DNA of 64,000 nt from Paraburkholderia sp. BL10I2N1 (GCF_004361815.1 NZ_SNWA01000001.1:2728001-2792000), one strand, 5' to 3'; positions 8,770-17,695 are shown, numbered from the stretch's first letter. Numbers and translations: made by a program. The notes: a model not told the origin generated them from the letters alone.

Positions 8770-9162
8770 TTACGCCTCGACCGGCGCATAAGTCGTGATC
8801 GTTGCGAGCGTCTCGACGAGGAGGCCGCGAGCTTCCGCGATTTCTGCCTCACACTGGAGGCGCATCCAGCCCATCGGGTCGCCACCAAAGTAGGCCGCGA
8901 GGCGCAGGGACGTATCGGCGGTCATGCGACGCTCGCCACTGATAATCTCCTTGATCCGGCGCGGCGCGACGCCGAGCGCCTTGGCGAGCGCGTGCTCGGT
9001 CTGGCCGGTCTCGGCGAGCTTCGCCGCGAGGTATGCGCCTGGCGTTGAGGCGATCGTCGTCTCGACGACTTGAGGCTCGACCGCCTTCTTGGCGCGAGGC
9101 GTCGTGCGGCTCGTCGTCGAGGTTTTCGTTGCAGTGCTGGTGGTAGTTTTGCGCGTTGCCAA
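8770..9162 (-). CDS. HigA/VapI-type addiction-module antitoxin with Thr/Ser/Lys-rich N-terminal tail
   Basis: A 130-residue protein. The C-terminal 95 residues match HigA-family antitoxins: PGAYLAAKLAETGQTEHALA, helix-turn-helix LGVAPRRIKEIISGERRMTA, then DTSLRLAAYFGGDPMGWMRL. The first 35 residues are a low-complexity Thr/Ser/Lys/Arg tail that normal HigA proteins lack. Normally higB toxin precedes higA; no toxin-like frame is present on either side here, so it is an orphan, perhaps acting as a regulator of the neighbouring element genes. It lies 54 bases upstream of the chimeric antirestriction gene on the same strand and may be cotranscribed with it. Confidence 0.83.
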   Translation of the reverse strand: MATRKTTTSTATKTSTTSRTTPRAKKAVEPQVVETTIASTPGAYLAAKLAETGQTEHALAKALGVAPRRIKEIISGERRMTADTSLRLAAYFGGDPMGWMRLQCEAEIAEARGLLVETLATITTYAPVEA

Positions 9163-9604
9163 GATTCTGGATTCCTAAGTGATTGGTTTCAAGGGCTTCG
9201 CTTCGTGTTGCCTGCCCTACACCTTCGTATTGAGGTGACGCACCGGGGCGCGGCCAGACCTTTCGTGACGAACCGTGGAGGAACGTCTCTACCGGTATCG
9301 ACGGCTTAATACTGGACAGCGCGAGGAGATTCGAGGCGCGGGGAAGGCGGGCGAGGCGAACGAGCGCGCGCCGCTCGAGGCGTTGCGAGGAGAATCGAGG
9401 TGAGGCTCGCGCAACGCGGGGTGCCCTTCAAGATTCGGATTTTCTCGTAGGTTGGTGCCACACCTGAAGCAGCCGCACAGATGAAGCCTCGGTTTCTGAC
9501 GCGCCTGGATCGCGCTAGATTCACAAAAGATGCATGGCGACAGCAAATTCGCCCGATCGCTCTGCACCTCTGGCATCATTGCGGACCACGTTAAGGAGTT
9601 GCCT
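9163..9604. other. Intergenic tract before the restriction-modification pair
   Basis: No gene is supported. It must contain divergent promoters for the antitoxin gene (minus) and the methyltransferase gene (plus). From 9310 to 9420 the sequence is rich in GCGAGG/CTCGAGG-type words similar to 14440-14500. It also carries one arm of a 17-bp inverted repeat (9425-9441). Confidence 0.5.
9425..9441 (-). repeat. 17-bp inverted-repeat arm flanking the R-M pair (left)
   Basis: Read on the minus strand this is AATCCGAATCTTGAAGG, identical to the plus-strand 14417-14433 beyond the end of the helicase gene. A related, imperfect copy (AATCCAAATCTTGAACG) occurs at 20062 onward. The two exact arms bracket both restriction-modification genes. 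Confidence 0.7.
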
Positions 9605-11701
9605 GTGTCCCGATTGACCGACCTGATTGCCCAAGCCAAAATCAAGGATCAAAAATTAGGGGCAGATCTTGATCGGGAATTCAAGGTTCTGTCCTCGCGC
9701 CTGCCCTTCGGACTGAACTTTGAGCGCCACCGCCCTGAAGCCGTGGAGTTGCCCCAGTGTCCTGTCCGTAAGGGAGACAAGGTCCGTATTTTGCCGGCGC
9801 GGGGCACCGTCAAGATGGGCGATCAGCGCTTGTGGCAGGTAAAGGCCATCCACAAGGCCACGAAGCAAGCCGATTTGGTTCTCCTAGGTGTGGAGGCCGT
9901 CGAGACGCAAACGGTTGCGCTGGATGATCTGGTGGTGGTGGCCGAGTTCAGCGACACGATCCACCCCGGTCTTGTGAGCACCGGTAAGGTAAAGCGCGGG
10001 GGCGACAAGCCGTTCCATACCGTCATCAACGGCGAGAACTACCACGTCTTAAATGCGCTGACCTACACACACCGTGGCAAGGTTGATGGGATTTACATTG
10101 ATCCGCCATACAACACCGGGGCGAAGGACTGGAAATACAACAACGATTACGTCGAGGGCGATGATCTGTACCGCCATAGCAAGTGGCTCGCGATGATGGA
10201 GCGGCGTCTCTTAATCGCGAAGGAACTACTGAATCCGGCAAATTCGGTGCTAGTCGTTACGATCGATGAGAAGGAGTATTTGCGTCTGGGGCTGCTCTTG
10301 GAGCAGGTCTTTGAAGGCAGCAGGGTGCAGATGGTCAGCATCACTATCAGTCCGAGAAGCACCAGCCGCGCCAACGAATTCTCGCGAGTCGATGAGTACG
10401 CCTTTTTCGTGTTCGTTGGAAACGTCGAAATCGGGACTGGCGAACGTTCAGGCGACGATGCTGAAGTTCGATGGCTTTACCTCCGGCGAACTCAGCGCTC
10501 GCTTGTACGCGGCTCGCGTCCGAGGCAGTTCTATCCGGTGTATGTAGACCGTGAGACCATGAAAATCGTCCGTATAGGTGATCCATTGTCGAACGGGGAT
10601 CGAATTGAGGACATCCCAGTTGTGAGGGGCGCGACGCCCGTGTTTCCAATCACCCCAGACGGTACCGCGCTGATCTGGGGACTCACTGGCCCGAGCTTAC
10701 AACAGGCTATTGATGGAGGCTATGTCCGAGTTACGCCTGGAAATGAGCATCAACCCTACACGATCGCGTACCTCTCGACAGAGGACATCAAACGCGTCGA
10801 GTGTGGCGAATACCGAGTCACGGGTACCCGGCCGGATGGATCGAAGATCGTGATGATACCTGGCGGCAAAGCCGCCCGACCAAGTACCGTCTGGCGCGAA
10901 GCAAAGCACGATGCAGGGGCTTACGGAACCTCGTTGCTGCGATCGCTTCTGCCTGGCCGCACTTTTCCGTTTCCGAAATCGCTCTACGCAGTTGAGGATT
11001 CACTGCGTCTTTTCGTTGGCAACAAGCCTGACGCGGTTGTGGTCGACTTCTTTGCAGGCTCCGGAACTACTGCTCACGCAGTGATGCGCCTCAACAAGCA
11101 GGACCGCGGCCGTCGCCAGTGCATCTCTGTGACGAACAACGAAGTCGCAGCGGACGAGCAAAAAGCATTGCGAGAACAGGGCTTGCGCCCCGGCGATCCG
11201 GAATGGGAGCAGCACGGCATCTGCGACTTCATCACGAAGCCGCGTGTTGAAGCCGCCATTACCGGCAGGACGCCGGACGGGCAACCGATCAAGGGCGACT
11301 ACAAGTTCACCGACGAATTCCCGACGGCCGAAGGCTTCGAGGAGAACGCCGAGTTCTTCACGTTGAACTACGAGATCTCGGTCTCGGTCAGCCACAACCT
11401 GGCCTTCGGTCGCATTGCTCCGCTGCTTTGGTTGCGGGCCGGTGCTCGCGGTCAACGCATCGACAAGTTGCCCGCCGATGGTTGGGCTGTCGTGGATGCC
11501 TACGGTCTGTTGACGGACGTGGACGCAGCGACGCCCTTCATCAAGGCGGTCAAGGCGGCCAACACCATCAGAGTAGCCTACATCGTCACCGACGACGACC
11601 GGCGCTACCAGGCGATCGCACGCCGTCTGCCGGACGGTGTGGAACCGGTGCGTCTCTACGAATCCTATTTGACCAACTTCAGCTTTACCCACGGAGACTG
11701 A
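9605..11701 (+). CDS. Type III-like site-specific DNA methyltransferase (Mod subunit)
   Basis: A 698-residue N6-adenine/N4-cytosine methyltransferase of the beta arrangement: catalytic motif IV DPPYNTG at residues 166-172 precedes the S-adenosylmethionine motif I DFFAGSGTT at 481-489, leaving a roughly 300-residue target-recognition region between them. FTIDEKEYLRLG-type segment (VVTIDEKEYLRLG) is also typical of Mod proteins. I start at the GTG at 9605 because AAGGAG lies six bases before it; the open frame extends 25 codons further upstream without a site. An N-terminal 150-residue domain containing LSSRLPFGLNFERHRPEAVE and a beta-rich KGDKVRILP segment is not part of standard Mod subunits. 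The helicase gene follows after three bases, so the two form a coupled restriction-modification or defence operon. Recognition sequence is unknown. Confidence 0.9.
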   Translation: MSRLTDLIAQAKIKDQKLGADLDREFKVLSSRLPFGLNFERHRPEAVELPQCPVRKGDKVRILPARGTVKMGDQRLWQVKAIHKATKQADLVLLGVEAVETQTVALDDLVVVAEFSDTIHPGLVSTGKVKRGGDKPFHTVINGENYHVLNALTYTHRGKVDGIYIDPPYNTGAKDWKYNNDYVEGDDLYRHSKWLAMMERRLLIAKELLNPANSVLVVTIDEKEYLRLGLLLEQVFEGSRVQMVSITISPRSTSRANEFSRVDEYAFFVFVGNVEIGTGERSGDDAEVRWLYLRRTQRSLVRGSRPRQFYPVYVDRETMKIVRIGDPLSNGDRIEDIPVVRGATPVFPITPDGTALIWGLTGPSLQQAIDGGYVRVTPGNEHQPYTIAYLSTEDIKRVECGEYRVTGTRPDGSKIVMIPGGKAARPSTVWREAKHDAGAYGTSLLRSLLPGRTFPFPKSLYAVEDSLRLFVGNKPDAVVVDFFAGSGTTAHAVMRLNKQDRGRRQCISVTNNEVAADEQKALREQGLRPGDPEWEQHGICDFITKPRVEAAITGRTPDGQPIKGDYKFTDEFPTAEGFEENAEFFTLNYEISVSVSHNLAFGRIAPLLWLRAGARGQRIDKLPADGWAVVDAYGLLTDVDAATPFIKAVKAANTIRVAYIVTDDDRRYQAIARRLPDGVEPVRLYESYLTNFSFTHGD

Positions 11702-11704
11702 CGG

Positions 11705-14320
11705 ATGAAGTTCACTCTCAAAGATTACCAGCGCGATGCGGTGCGCGATGCCTTGGCCAATCTCGGCAAGGCACGCAGGTATTGGCGCAGTGAGAGAGAC
11801 AAGACCCACTTCTCCCTCACCGCCGTCACGGGCGCAGGTAAGACCGTCATGGCCGCTGCGGCGTTCGAGGCGCTGTTCCACGGGGACGACGATTTTGGCT
11901 TCGAAGCTGACACGGGTGCCGTCGTCATCTGGTTCAGCGATGACCCGTCTCTGAACGAGCAGACCCGCTTCCGTCTGATGGAGGCCAGCGACCGTATTAA
12001 CCATACCGACATGGTTGTAGTTGAGAACACCTTCAATCGGCCCAAGTTCGACGCGGGGAAGATTTACTTCCTCAACACACAGAAGTTGGGCAAAAACAGT
12101 TTGTTGGTGCGAGGCTTCGATCAAGACGAACTTGAGGCCAAGGCAGGTAGCCTGCTGCCCGAGACCCGTCCGGATCTACGGGCCTATACGATCTGGGACA
12201 CCATCCAGAACACCATCGAGGACCCGGACTTGACCCTGTATCTGGTGCTCGACGAAGCGCACCGTGGCATGGGCAATTCCACTATGGCCAGCCAGAATGC
12301 CAAGAGCACCATCGTCCTTCGTTTGATCAACGGCACCGGTGGAGTGCCCGGCATTCCGGTCGTCCTTGGCATCTCCGCTACGGCCGATCGATTCAACCAG
12401 GCAATGGAAGGCGCCACGAAGCGGGTGAAATTGGACAACGTGACCGTGGACCCGACGAAGGTACAGGAATCCGGCCTGATCAAAGACACGATATTGCTCG
12501 ACATTCCGGAAGAGGCTGGCGAGTTCGATACGGTGTTGATCCGTCGTGCGACCGACAAGCTGAAGGAGTCCACGCAAGCGTGGAACGAGTACGCCAAGCA
12601 GCAGGACGAATCACACACCGTCCTCCCGCTGATGGTATTGCAGGTGCCGAACACGCCGGATCCGAACGAGATCGGACGCGCGCTGGACACCATCTATGCG
12701 CGCTATCCGGAACTACCGCCCGGTAGCGTGGCCCACGTGTTCGGGCAGCACACCACGCTCCGCTTCGGCAACCGTGATGTACCCCACATCGAGCCGCAGC
12801 GCGTTCAGGAATCGGACTGGGTGCGAGTGCTCGTCGCCAAGGATGCGATCAGCACCGGTTGGGATTGCCCGCGTGCCGAAGTGATGGTGTCGTTCCGCGC
12901 GGCCAGCGACCGCACACACATTACGCAGTTGCTCGGTCGCATGGTGCGTTCGCCCCTTGCACGTCGCATCCCCGGCAACGAACGATTGAACACGGTCGAA
13001 TGTTTGCTGCCAAAGTTCGACCGAAAGACGGCAATCAGTGTAGTCGATGCGTTGATCAGCGGCGACGATACGCAGGCCGCGACGCCGGGTCGTATCCTGA
13101 TCGATTACGTTGAGGTCAAGCCTAATCCCGCCGCGCCGGTGTCGGTGTGGCAAGCGTTCGAGGCCCTGCCGTCGCAGACCCGTCCGCAACGTGGCGCGAA
13201 GCCAGCCAAGCGCCTGACTGCGCTTGCGCACGAGCTGGCATCGGACGGAATTCTGCCGAACGCGGGCAAGTTGGCCCATGCCGCATTGCACGAAGCACTC
13301 GACCGCTTCCAACGGGACAATCGGGAGACGATCGCGGCCAGGCGCGAGACCGTGTTGACGGTGGACGGGCGGACCGTCCGCGCCGATCTGCAAGGCAAGG
13401 CCAAGAGCTTCAACCAGTTGTGGGAAGAAGACGCCGATGCCGCTGCCATCGCCGATGTCTATCGACGTGCCACACACGTCTTCACGCCGGACATCGCCCG
13501 CACCTATGTTGACCACCTGGCCTACAAGGTGGCCAATCCGGACCGCGATGCCGAAGAGTTCCTGGAAGCCATCGTTGAAGCGCGCGTCACCGTGGCCGGC
13601 CTGGGCCTTGTGACCGAAGTCCAGGCTTACTTTGACGGCGAGGCCGACCGTCTGGCGAAGACCTGGATGGCGCAATACGGAGCGCACATCAAGGCGTTGA
13701 ACGACGACCGCAAGGAATCGTACCGCCAGGTCATCGAGATGAGCTCAGATCCGCAGGACGTGGAGTTGATCAAGCCGGAAACGCGGTTTGAGCCGACGAA
13801 GGCCCGTGACGGCCACACTGTGACCGACCTGCCAACCTGGCAGAACCACCTGCTCTGCGACAAGGACGGCGGGTATCCGGCCGAACTGAACGCATGGGAG
13901 ACGAAGGTGGTCGAGACCGAATCCGGCCGCAGGGGATTCGGCTTCTGGTATCGCAATCCGCAGCAGCCGGGTCAATCGTCGTTGGGCGTGGCCTACCTGT
14001 CGGACGGGCAATACCGGATGGTGCGTCCGGACTTCATCTTCTTCGCTACGCTCGACGACGGGACTGTGGTCGCGGATCTCGTCGATCCGCACGGCACGCA
14101 GTTTAGCGATGCGATCCCGAAGTTGCGTGGACTTGCACAGTATGCGCAAACCCACGCGACGGCCTACCGGCGTATCGAAGCCGTAGCCGAGGTGAAAGGC
14201 AAGTTGCGTGTGCTCGATTTGACGCGCGACGACGTGCGAGCGGCAATCGACACGTTGCAAGGTGGCGATGTCACGGCGCAAAGCCTGTTCGCCGGGATCC
14301 TGGCGAGTGACTATCTTTGA
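11705..14320 (+). CDS. Type III-like restriction subunit: DEAD/DEAH helicase with atypical C-terminal domain (Res)
   Basis: An 871-residue SF2 translocase. Walker A is in TAVTGAGKTVMAAA near residue 42, the Walker B box is DEAH at 183-186 (LVLDEAHRGMG), motif III is GISATADRF, and motif VI is QLLGRMVRSPLARR after DAISTGWDCPRAEVM. These define a Res-type ATP-dependent enzyme acting with the upstream methyltransferase. The C-terminal 180 residues contain RPDFIFF (Asp near 776) followed by VADLVDPHG. The PD is as expected for a PD-(D/E)xK nuclease, but the following E-x-K is replaced by D-L-V, so cleavage chemistry is uncertain. It could be a divergent nuclease or a non-cutting DNA translocase. 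Start ATG lies three bases after the methyltransferase stop. Confidence 0.88.
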   Translation: MKFTLKDYQRDAVRDALANLGKARRYWRSERDKTHFSLTAVTGAGKTVMAAAAFEALFHGDDDFGFEADTGAVVIWFSDDPSLNEQTRFRLMEASDRINHTDMVVVENTFNRPKFDAGKIYFLNTQKLGKNSLLVRGFDQDELEAKAGSLLPETRPDLRAYTIWDTIQNTIEDPDLTLYLVLDEAHRGMGNSTMASQNAKSTIVLRLINGTGGVPGIPVVLGISATADRFNQAMEGATKRVKLDNVTVDPTKVQESGLIKDTILLDIPEEAGEFDTVLIRRATDKLKESTQAWNEYAKQQDESHTVLPLMVLQVPNTPDPNEIGRALDTIYARYPELPPGSVAHVFGQHTTLRFGNRDVPHIEPQRVQESDWVRVLVAKDAISTGWDCPRAEVMVSFRAASDRTHITQLLGRMVRSPLARRIPGNERLNTVECLLPKFDRKTAISVVDALISGDDTQAATPGRILIDYVEVKPNPAAPVSVWQAFEALPSQTRPQRGAKPAKRLTALAHELASDGILPNAGKLAHAALHEALDRFQRDNRETIAARRETVLTVDGRTVRADLQGKAKSFNQLWEEDADAAAIADVYRRATHVFTPDIARTYVDHLAYKVANPDRDAEEFLEAIVEARVTVAGLGLVTEVQAYFDGEADRLAKTWMAQYGAHIKALNDDRKESYRQVIEMSSDPQDVELIKPETRFEPTKARDGHTVTDLPTWQNHLLCDKDGGYPAELNAWETKVVETESGRRGFGFWYRNPQQPGQSSLGVAYLSDGQYRMVRPDFIFFATLDDGTVVADLVDPHGTQFSDAIPKLRGLAQYAQTHATAYRRIEAVAEVKGKLRVLDLTRDDVRAAIDTLQGGDVTAQSLFAGILASDYL

Positions 14321-14404
14321 CGCTAGGGGAAAAGTGTCAGCAACCAACGCGAAAGCGGTCATCGATCGGATGGACTGGGGACGGACTATCTATATTGGGT
14401 CGCT

Positions 14405-14599
14405 GGACGCCTTCAGAATCCGAATCTTGAAGGTCCCCCCAACGCGGGAGGGCGAGCGCAAAGGAGCGTGTGGCGAGGGCCTCGAGGCGAGCGCATGGCG
14501 CGCCGGTGTTGTAATGAAAAGGAAAGAAAATGGTAAAGGTTGTGGAGCCGTTTTAACACGGTTTAACACAACCTCCTCGCAAAGCCTTACCTAGTAAGG
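14405..14599 (+). repeat. Element-end repeat, internal copy (about 195 bp)
   Basis: Aligned with 20041-20231 it shares, in the same order, an AATC(C/T)..AATCTTGAA block, a run of C residues, GCGCATG(G/A)CGCGCC, AAAGAAA(A/G)ATGGTAAAGG, TTGTGG(A/G)GCCG, (T)TTTAACACGGTTTAACAC, TTCTCGCAA-type sequence, and a final small hairpin CCTTACC....(G)TAAGG. Overall identity is high in the last 90 bases and lower before. The 20-kb copy runs directly into the attachment repeat; this one does not. I infer it marks the former right end of a first module. Confidence 0.7.
14417..14433 (+). repeat. 17-bp inverted-repeat arm flanking the R-M pair (right)
   Basis: AATCCGAATCTTGAAGG on the plus strand, exact inverse of 9425-9441. 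It begins 96 bases after the helicase stop codon and lies within the internal element-end repeat. Confidence 0.7.
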
Positions 14600-14818
14600 A
14601 TGAGAGGGGCGAATGCCGTTTGCATTGGACCGCACGCGGCCACAAACTGCCGGTCACATGCGCCGCCGGAAGGCCGCTCAGGCGCCGGCTCTGCTTCGCA
14701 ACCGGCCATCTGATTGTCGCAAGGCGAGCGCTCGTTCAGCGGCCAGAAGGGACATCAATCTGGCCGGCCAAAGACGCCCTGTTCCACCGAGCGGAGGCAT
14801 CTCCCCTGTTAATCCCTG

Positions 14819-15682
14819 TCAGCTTGCCGGATTTCGTGCCATGACGACCCATGCCGCGCCGTTGATCATCACCGACCCCTCGCCGGGGAGGCTCGCGAAG
14901 GCGGCACGAACTGCGGCGGAGGCACGGGCGCGGATGTCGTCGGGCTGACCAGCGAGCGCACGCGACAGCGGGCCGACCTCAAGCGTCATCCTCACTGCGT
15001 CGTCGATCGCCGCGTCCCGCGTTTCGCCCTCGCCGAATGGGACGGCCGCGTCGAAGGGCGAGATAACGATTTCGGTGAAACCGGCCGCCGTCAGGATGCG
15101 CGCCACGTGCTCCCGGTCGCCGAACGAAAACGGGCCGGGCGCTTCGGGATCGGGGAGCGCGCTCGGCGGGACGATGTCCTTGAGCGCGCCCACCGGCAGT
15201 CGCATCCAATCGTTCTCGGCCGCACCGCGCCAGCAGACGAAAGCGACCCGGCCGCCCGGCCGGAGCGCGCGTCGCATATGGGCGAACGCCGCTGTCGGAT
15301 CGGGGAAAAACATCACGCCGAAACGCGAGAACAGAATGTCGAACGCGCCTTCGGGCAGCTCTGCGCTGCTGGCGTCGGCCACCTGAAACAGGGCCGGCGT
15401 ATCGTGGCGCGCAAGCGCGCGCGCTCGATCGATCAGCGGTTCGGATATGTCCACGCCCAGCACTTGGCCCCCCGCGCCGACGCGAGCGGCCAGAGCCAGA
15501 CTTGACGCACCCGCGCCGCAGCCGATGTCCAGCACGCGCTCACCCGTCGCGGGCGCGGCGGCTTCGATCGCGGCTTGGCCGAACACCGCCACCAGAGCGT
15601 CGAGCCGGGCCTGGTTGGCGACCCAGCGCTCCCCGCTTTGACCATTCCAGTCACCCACCTGATCAGCACTTTGCTTTGCCAT
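14819..15682 (-). CDS. Class I SAM-dependent methyltransferase
   Basis: A 287-residue Methyltransf_11/UbiE-like enzyme. Motif I is VLDIGCGAGASSLALA near residue 50, motif II acidic residue lies in VLGVDISEPLIDRA, and FQVADASSAELPEGAFDIL followed by FSRFGVMFFPDP gives motifs III-IV; LRPGGRVAFVCWRG is motif post-IV. The start ATG at 15682 has an excellent AAGGAGATGAC site. Substrate is not predictable; this subgroup is often labelled generic methyltransferase. It lies downstream of a thioredoxin-reductase-like gene on the same strand, 95 bases apart, and the two may be cotranscribed inside the second module of the tRNA-Pro element. Confidence 0.87.
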   Translation of the reverse strand: MAKQSADQVGDWNGQSGERWVANQARLDALVAVFGQAAIEAAAPATGERVLDIGCGAGASSLALAARVGAGGQVLGVDISEPLIDRARALARHDTPALFQVADASSAELPEGAFDILFSRFGVMFFPDPTAAFAHMRRALRPGGRVAFVCWRGAAENDWMRLPVGALKDIVPPSALPDPEAPGPFSFGDREHVARILTAAGFTEIVISPFDAAVPFGEGETRDAAIDDAVRMTLEVGPLSRALAGQPDDIRARASAAVRAAFASLPGEGSVMINGAAWVVMARNPAS

Positions 15683-15777
15683 GTCATCTCCTTGACTCGA
15701 CGATCCGCCTTTCGCCGCGTCGATTTACGCCAACCTTTTCGAAGGCGACGACGCAACAAGAGCAGGGATCTGTGCTC

Positions 15778-16668
15778 TCAAACCACCATCGACTGCTGGG
15801 CGAAGATACCCGCCATCGCGCCCTGCGATGAAGCCTGGGTGACCGAGGGCAAGAAGGGCGTGGCGAGGTCGCCAGCGGCGTAGATGCCGGGCATGCTGGT
15901 TTGGCGGCGCTCGTCGACTTTGAGGACGATGCCGGTGGGCGTATCGACCGTGGCGAGGCCCAGTGATTCATGCAGGCGTGCGGACGGCTTGTTGCGCGGA
16001 TGGGCGAACAGGACGTCGACCGCGACGCGGCGGGTATCGAGATTGACGGTGTTGATATGGCCCTTGTGATGGGCGATCTCGACGATCCGGCCATCGACGA
16101 CAGGTATGTTGCGACGCGCCAGATCGACTTGGATATCGGGCGCAATGTCATGACCATCGGCGAAGACAGTCAGCTTGTCCGTCCAATCGCGGAACAGCCT
16201 GGCAGACTGGTGCGACTGCGGGCTGGACCAGACGAGGCCCCAATGCTGGCCGGCGACTTCAAAGCCGTCGCAATAGGGGCAGGGCACGATGGACGTGCCC
16301 CAGCTTTCGGCAAAGCCCGGAACATCAGGCATCTGGTCGGCGACGCCATAGCTCAGGATCAGGCGGTGCGCCCTCAGGCTTTCGTTATCGTCAGTGACGA
16401 CGCAGAAATCGTCGATGGCGCCAGACACGCTCTCGGCCCGGGCATTGACCAGCCTGATCGTTGGATAGCGCGTCAACTGCTGCTGCGCCTCGACCAGGAT
16501 GTCCAGCGGTGGCTTGTGATCGTGGCCGAGCAAGCCATGCGAGTGGCCTGCAAAGCGATTGCGCGGCCGGCCGGTATCGAGAACCGTGACCTTGCGGCGG
16601 GCACGGCCGAGCTGCAGGGCGGCGGCGAGGCCGGCAAAGCTGCCGCCGATGATGATGACGTCATCCAT
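15778..16668 (-). CDS. NAD(P)/FAD-dependent oxidoreductase, thioredoxin-reductase-like
   Basis: A 296-residue flavoprotein of the low-molecular-weight thioredoxin reductase fold. FAD is bound by IIIGGSFAGLAAALQLGRA at residue 5 onward and by the C-terminal GIYAAGDLATPFLPSV. The redox-active pair is present as CPYCDGFEV near residue 130. Between them the NADPH domain lacks the classical GxGxxA/G and reads GLVWSSPQSHQSA, so nicotinamide use is uncertain. Small enzymes of this type reduce disulfides or act with a partner; they also occur as tailoring oxidases forming disulfides. The divergent TetR gene at 16954 is a plausible regulator. No thioredoxin gene is adjacent. Confidence 0.87.
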   Translation of the reverse strand: MDDVIIIGGSFAGLAAALQLGRARRKVTVLDTGRPRNRFAGHSHGLLGHDHKPPLDILVEAQQQLTRYPTIRLVNARAESVSGAIDDFCVVTDDNESLRAHRLILSYGVADQMPDVPGFAESWGTSIVPCPYCDGFEVAGQHWGLVWSSPQSHQSARLFRDWTDKLTVFADGHDIAPDIQVDLARRNIPVVDGRIVEIAHHKGHINTVNLDTRRVAVDVLFAHPRNKPSARLHESLGLATVDTPTGIVLKVDERRQTSMPGIYAAGDLATPFLPSVTQASSQGAMAGIFAQQSMVV

Positions 16669-16689
16669 GGTGATGGGCTCCGTGTTGTG

Positions 16690-16892
16690 ATTGGAGGGGT
16701 GGGCTGGGCGTGGTGTGCAATATCGTCCAGCGATACGCGCTTGAGACGGTCAGCGAGTAGGGCTTCGGCATTGGCGAGAAAGTTGCTGATGGCTGTATTG
16801 ATCGGCCCCACAATCCCGCATTCGATATCGCCAGGCGCCCCGGGGAAACCTGATTTGGGCAACTGGTTGAAACCTATCCTTGGCTTGCACAT
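16690..16892 (-). pseudogene. Possible C-terminal fragment of an Rrf2-type regulator
   Basis: The minus-strand frame reads ECGIVGPINTAISNFLANAE then ALLADRLKRVSLDDIA, which resembles the C-terminal helix and closing (L/V)TLADL motif of Rrf2-family repressors. There is no helix-turn-helix N-terminal part: the frame begins at 16892 next to the TetR promoter. If real, it is a remnant of the original regulator of the reductase gene, replaced by the divergent TetR gene. Similarity judged by eye only. Confidence 0.4.
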
Positions 16893-16953
16893 TTAAGATA
16901 CTGCGTGGTATCGTAGTGCAAGAATTTGAATACTGTCAAGTACTGGAATTGTT

Positions 16954-17586
16954 GTGACCGAAAACAGCCAGAGCCGGCGCGGCCGGCCCGCCAACGAGGC
17001 GCTTCGCCAAACGATCGTCGACGCCGCCTGCGAACTCTTTGTGGAATTGGGTTTTCAAGCGACGACCATGGACAAGGTCGCGCAGCGGGCGAAGATATCC
17101 AAGCTCAGCATCTATCGGCACTTCGAGAACAAGGAGGCGCTGTTCAGCGCGGCCATGGTGGCCCACTGCCATCAATTTGCACCCCAGGCCCTTTCTGAAA
17201 GCGTCGACGGTTCAGCCGAAGATCAGCTCATGGCGGTGGGATCATCCCTGCTTCGCACGCTGTTGAGCCCGGACGTCCGCAGTGTCGAAGCCATGGTTTT
17301 GGCCGACAAGACGAATCAAAAGTCGTTAAGCAAGCTCCATTACGAAGCCGGGCCCGCCCATGTCATCGCCCAAATCGAGGCCGTGTTGCGTCAGTTGCAC
17401 GCGAAAGCGATTCTGAACGTACCCGATGCTCTCCGATCCGCCCGCTTGTTTGCCGCGCTTTTCAAAGGATCCGATCTTCTGCTTGTCGCACGCTTCGATG
17501 AGGCGAGAGCAGAGGATGACAACGAAATCGAATCCTATTGCCGGTCGGCCGTCGCCATGTTCATCGCCGCGCACGGTGGCATCTAA
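16954..17586 (+). CDS. TetR/AcrR family transcriptional regulator
   Basis: A 210-residue TetR protein. The N-terminal DNA-binding domain is typical: RQTIVDAACELFVELGFQAT, TMDKVAQRAKISKLSIYRHF and ENKEALFSAAMVAHC. The C-terminal ligand-binding domain is of the AefR/TetR_C_7 sort (VEAMVLADKTNQKSLSKL). The start is a GTG at 16954 without a strong ribosome site. It is divergent from the thioredoxin-reductase-like gene; the 285-base gap contains ATACTGCGTGGTATCGTAGT and AATACTGTCAAGTACTGG, partly symmetric words that could be the operator. It most likely represses the reductase/methyltransferase genes and itself. Confidence 0.88.
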   Translation: MTENSQSRRGRPANEALRQTIVDAACELFVELGFQATTMDKVAQRAKISKLSIYRHFENKEALFSAAMVAHCHQFAPQALSESVDGSAEDQLMAVGSSLLRTLLSPDVRSVEAMVLADKTNQKSLSKLHYEAGPAHVIAQIEAVLRQLHAKAILNVPDALRSARLFAALFKGSDLLLVARFDEARAEDDNEIESYCRSAVAMFIAAHGGI

Positions 17587-17588
17587 AG

Positions 17589-17695
17589 GTGCGCTATCGC
17601 GGCTTGATGAAGAACCCGCAGAGTTGCACACGCTGTTCGCTCTAAGCAATCTGTGGATGACGCGCGAACGACTGATGCGCGAGGCCGCTGCATGA
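17589..17695 (+). pseudogene. C-terminal remnant of an IS5-family transposase (frameshifted)
   Basis: Immediately after the TetR stop one frame reads VRYRGLMKN and, after a shift, another reads AELHTLFALSNLWMTRERLM before TGA. Together they match the closing residues of IS5-family transposases (VRYRGL.KN...LHTLFALSNLW..R..LM). Nothing of the upstream transposase is present, so this is an IS scar. Confidence 0.65.

Larger units (their letters stand above)
14321..14818. other. Intergenic tract between the R-M pair and the methyltransferase/reductase module
   Basis: No gene is supported. The tract contains the 17-bp inverted-repeat arm at 14417-14433 and the internal 195-bp repeat copy (14405-14599). 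The remaining 220 bases before the next stop codon show no family features and no attachment-core repeat. Confidence 0.5.
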
